Positions 61,531-64,000 of a stretch of DNA of 64,000 nt are shown piece by piece. Position 1 is the stretch's first letter, and every line of letters begins with the position of its first letter. Source of the DNA: UBA6168 sp964508135 (GTDB lineage Bacteria > Bacteroidota > Bacteroidia > Chitinophagales > Saprospiraceae); contig CAZDSU010000002.1 in assembly GCA_964508135.1 (NCBI GenBank), forward strand, positions 124,001-188,000. The letters are read 5' to 3'. The notes beneath the pieces are model-generated. The model was not told the origin of the DNA. It saw nothing but the letters and a program-made list of their open reading frames with translations, and did no database searches. The position numbers and the translations under genes are program-made.

Positions 61531-61558
61531 ACGCTGCTAACGCCTCAATCAAGAAAAA

Positions 61559-62722
61559 ATGAAATCAAATATTCTAGCAAGCAATTCTATTCACTGGCTT
61601 TGGCTTTTAGCTGGTGCTGTCATTCTTGGTTTTTGGTGCTGGTACAACGGCTATCCTTTTTTTTACCCCGATACGGGGGCATACATTAAAGGCGGCTTCT
61701 CGGGCATCCCCGGCAGTTCCAGACCCTTGACTTATGGCTTGTTTTTGCGCCATACCAGCCTGAAAGACAGCTTGTTATGGGTTGTATTTGCCCAAGGAAT
61801 TTTGACAGCAATATTTATAGGCAAATGGTTGGGACACTTTTCACCGAAAGTGACGCCGGGCATCTTTATCGGGTGGGTAATTTTCCTGACTTTTTGCACC
61901 CATGCATCCTATTATGTTTCCTTTCTGCTCGCCGACTCATTCACCCCAATTTTTTATGGCTGTGCAATTTTATTGGTAACTGTTTCTATGAGCCGATGGC
62001 AATTTGTTGGCATTTGGCTATTGGGCCTCCTTGCCCTGATGATGCACTACTCACACCTCATGACAGGCATGGCATTGGCTGGCCTTCTGACATTGGGAAT
62101 GATGTTGCCCAGCGTTCGGACATGGTTGAACTGGAAAAAAATTGGGTCAATTTGGCTGCTTGTTGCCGCTGGTTGGATAGGCATATTGCTGATTCACCGC
62201 ATAAGTGGTGGACAATGGGCGATGATGCAAGCCAGCCATGTTTATACGATGGCCCGGCTGAATGAGGTGGGAATTTTGAAGCAATACCTCGATAAAGCAT
62301 GCCCCGCTGGAAAAAATTGGAATATGTGCCCATACAAAGACTCACTGCCTGTTGACTTTCTTTGGGATACTGAGCATAGCCCGGTCTATCTAACGGGGGG
62401 CTGGGATGCAAACAAGCAGGAATACAATGCCATTTTGAAAGACATCGCCACGACTCCGAAACTGGTCAAGCGTATGATCATAGAATCACTGAACGGTGGT
62501 GTGAAACAATTCTTCAATTTCCGAACGGAAACACTGCACCGTAATCAAGAGGGTTCCATGCTATATAATATGGTGAAACGTTACTTCCCTAATGAACTCC
62601 ATGCATTTCGATATTCACGACAAAACAGCAAGCAAGAGCAACTTCCGATTGAAGGAAGGAATGAACGACAGGCAACTGTTTTTCTTCTTCGTAGCATTGT
62701 TGGTGGCTGTTCTCCTGGCTAG
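61559..62722 (+). CDS. Multispanning membrane protein of unknown function (5' part of a broken gene)
   Basis: 387 residues with about 8 membrane helices (for example HWLWLLAGAVILGFWCWYN, then VTPGIFIGWVIFLTFCTHA). A conserved-looking first loop PFFYPDTGAYIKGGFSGIPG and SSRPLTYGLFLRHTS resemble GT-C glycosyltransferase-type proteins, with acidic/aromatic residues after helix 1. The last protein-like residues are about YFPNELHAFRYSRQ. After this the frame becomes polar and ends at 62722. The natural continuation, with more membrane helices, lies in another frame from 62592. A frameshift between about 62600 and 62650 is therefore likely. Function is not assigned; a GT-C role is a guess. Confidence 0.6.
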   Translation: MKSNILASNSIHWLWLLAGAVILGFWCWYNGYPFFYPDTGAYIKGGFSGIPGSSRPLTYGLFLRHTSLKDSLLWVVFAQGILTAIFIGKWLGHFSPKVTPGIFIGWVIFLTFCTHASYYVSFLLADSFTPIFYGCAILLVTVSMSRWQFVGIWLLGLLALMMHYSHLMTGMALAGLLTLGMMLPSVRTWLNWKKIGSIWLLVAAGWIGILLIHRISGGQWAMMQASHVYTMARLNEVGILKQYLDKACPAGKNWNMCPYKDSLPVDFLWDTEHSPVYLTGGWDANKQEYNAILKDIATTPKLVKRMIIESLNGGVKQFFNFRTETLHRNQEGSMLYNMVKRYFPNELHAFRYSRQNSKQEQLPIEGRNERQATVFLLRSIVGGCSPG

Positions 62723-63196
62723 CTCGCCCAAATGGAAGGATGCTGTACCCGTTGAATTCAGAAGGGCCTTTTTTCTTTTGTTGCTTTGCCTGTTGATAAA
62801 TGCAGTCGTCAGCAGTACGTTTTCCACAATATCGGCCCGATTCCAAGGGCGAATTGTTTGGTTGTTTATATTAACGTGAGGTCTGGATTACAAAACAGGC
62901 TTTTGTTGGGTTAAATTGGCGTAATTATCCAGACTGTGCCTTGAATTGAGAGGGCGGGTTATCAAACCCGCTTGTTCGGAACAGGCGGGTTTGATAACCC
63001 GCCCTCTCGAAAGAAGGCTGCTATAACTGTTTATACACCCTCTTTTGCGAAAAGTCTGATTATCAATGAATTAGAAAGGTTTTAATCCAGACCTCACGTT
63101 ATATTATCGGCTGGATTATCGGCAATGTGGCGTGTAAAGAAAGTGGGAAACGAGGAATGGGTAATCGGGAGCAGTAAGTTGATCATAACTGATTGA
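62592..63196 (+). pseudogene. 3' part of the membrane-protein gene, displaced in frame and interrupted by a MITE-like element
   Basis: The frame from 62592 (starting around NSMHFDIHDKT) gives two hydrophobic helices (RQLFFFFVALLVAVLLA and AFFLLLLCLLINAVVSS). It then stops inside the element at 62879. If the element and one TATATTA copy are removed, the same frame reads on through ILSAGLSAMWRVKKVGNEEW to a TGA at 63194-63196. So two events affect this gene: a frameshift near 62620 and an insertion. Either could have come first. Confidence 0.6.
62874..63099. mobile_element. MITE-like element (about 225 bp) with 17-bp perfect terminal repeats and TATATTA target duplication
   Basis: The ends are ACGTGAGGTCTGGATTA and its exact reverse complement. 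TATATTA directly flanks both sides, as a 7-bp target duplication would. Left-end base position may be off by one. Inside, GTCTGGAT is repeated inverted near each end (ATCCAGAC at about 62930). A 61-bp near-perfect palindrome at 62948-63008 has 30-bp arms with one mismatch. Each arm itself folds as GCGGGTT-ATCA-AACCCGC. There is no coding capacity, so it would need a transposase supplied from elsewhere. Confidence 0.75.
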
Positions 63197-63250
63197 CGAA
63201 TAACGATTAAGAGCATTCATATGTCCCCAATCGTTACTCGCCAAATCGTC

Positions 63251-64000
63251 CTATTTCATCATCATCCCCACCGGGTCCCATTTCACCACTTTGTTTTCAA
63301 AATAGCTGAGGTTGGCGGCCAGCGAAGGCGCAGCCGCCCGAAGCCCAAAGACGGCGTCTTCCACTGGCGTTTTGCCATTGCGGATGGCGTCGTAGAAGTT
63401 GAAATGGTGGTCGTAATGGTCGTCGTAGCCATCAGGAGAAGTATATACCTGCTCGGCAGGCTCTTGCATGACGGGCGGCAGGCTGGGGTATTTGGCCTTG
63501 TACCATGCCTCGAATTCCTTTTGCTGGGCGCTGGAGAAAGTATCGAAGGTGTCCCAGCCGCCCATCGGCGGCACTGTTTCGATCTTGTGTCTGGTCACTA
63601 CCACGCTGTCCCCACGCAGTTCGATGACACCATCGGTGCCCACGAGGCGGGTCTTCTGGCCCCCACCATCACCGCTCTCGAAGTTGACACGAAGCTGTAG
63701 ATTGAAGGCAGGGTGCGTTTTTGCCGCTGGGTAGTCGAAGATGGCCAGCATGAGGTCTGGCACGTCACGTCCATCCTTCCAATAGCGCAGGCCGCCGCTG
63801 GCATAAATCCGCTCCGGCCCCGCCGAGCCAGTGATGTTGTGAATGCCTGAAAACAGGTGCACGAACAGGTCGCCAGCGATGCCCGTGCCGTAGTCCCTGT
63901 AATTGCGCCAGCGAAAAAATCGAGTAGCGTCGAAGGGCATTTTGGGCGCATCGCCGAGGAAGTTGTCCCAGTCCACCGTCTTCGGCGAAGCATCGGTGGG
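63251..64000 (-). CDS. Gfo/Idh/MocA-family oxidoreductase, C-terminal part (start outside window)
   Basis: The last 249 residues are present. The frame is open to the window edge, so the N-terminal Rossmann domain lies beyond. The visible part is the alpha/beta C-terminal domain, with FFRWRNYRDYGTGIAGDLFV (the region holding the conserved His/Asp pair), GGLRYWKDGRDVPDLMLAIF, GTDGVIELRGDSVVV and DHHFNFYDAIRNGKTPVEDA. The last has the NxxxAIRxGK motif typical of these enzymes. Such proteins oxidise or reduce sugars and related compounds with NAD(P); the substrate is unknown. In Bacteroidota many are exported by Tat, which cannot be checked here. Confidence 0.85.
   Translation of the reverse strand, partial: PTDASPKTVDWDNFLGDAPKMPFDATRFFRWRNYRDYGTGIAGDLFVHLFSGIHNITGSAGPERIYASGGLRYWKDGRDVPDLMLAIFDYPAAKTHPAFNLQLRVNFESGDGGGQKTRLVGTDGVIELRGDSVVVTRHKIETVPPMGGWDTFDTFSSAQQKEFEAWYKAKYPSLPPVMQEPAEQVYTSPDGYDDHYDHHFNFYDAIRNGKTPVEDAVFGLRAAAPSLAANLSYFENKVVKWDPVGMMMK

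Overview
The window is a chromosomal segment (about half G+C, densely coded) of a member of the Bacteroidota, most likely of the class Saprospiria. This placement is inferred from several things: secreted proteins that end in type IX secretion (T9SS) type A sorting domains; a SprB-repeat giant adhesin; HYR, dockerin and cohesin modules on T9SS cargo; a lipoprotein TamA homologue (TamL type); SAM-I riboswitch control of homoserine dehydrogenase; and promoters of the Bacteroidota form TTTG-N19-TAnnTTTG. No tRNA, rRNA or CRISPR array was seen.

Layout. 1-12 kb holds cell-surface genes, all on the minus strand: a SprB-repeat adhesin cut by the window edge, a pentapeptide-repeat protein, a helix-hairpin-helix protein with a predicted beta-barrel, a TonB-dependent receptor, and a 1376-residue T9SS cargo carrying both a dockerin-like and a cohesin-like module. 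12.7-25.9 kb holds sucD, an FtsB-like division protein, a GH78 alpha-L-rhamnosidase, a membrane-anchored LAS-type peptidase candidate, a secreted reprolysin-like protease, a TonB protein, a DUF5995 protein, a PgpH-type cyclic-di-AMP phosphodiesterase and a small beta-barrel. 26.1-31.2 kb is a two-gene operon related to the 2-hydroxyacyl-CoA dehydratase / double-cubane reductase systems and their ATP-dependent activators. 31.2-41 kb holds a double-OmpA protein, a Kef-type antiporter and an Nramp transporter that both carry USP-like tails, lepA, a beta-barrel and purB. 41.4-50.5 kb holds gamma-glutamyltransferase, a T9SS adhesin, an acyl-CoA dehydrogenase, alkaline phosphatase and the heptose kinase rfaE1. 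50.6-64 kb holds riboswitch-controlled hom, a lipoprotein, pepT, two more lipoproteins, a UbiA prenyltransferase, TamL, a TrmH-type methyltransferase, a broken multispanning membrane protein and the end of a Gfo/Idh/MocA oxidoreductase.

The most unusual content lies between the genes. There are several MITE-like or REP-like elements. A roughly 225-bp element with 17-bp perfect terminal repeats and an apparent 7-bp target duplication (TATATTA) sits inside a membrane-protein reading frame, and the frame closes again if the element is removed. A 415-bp element with imperfect terminal repeats of about 75 bp lies between the acyl-CoA dehydrogenase and alkaline phosphatase genes. Four 150-200-bp elements share a GC-rich palindromic core, but their terminal repeats differ. 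There are also long palindromes at gene ends. Many gene borders carry short stuttering repeats of about 7-11 bp, each with its own phrase and often with inverted copies.

All functional calls rest on reading the translated sequence by eye. No database search was run.
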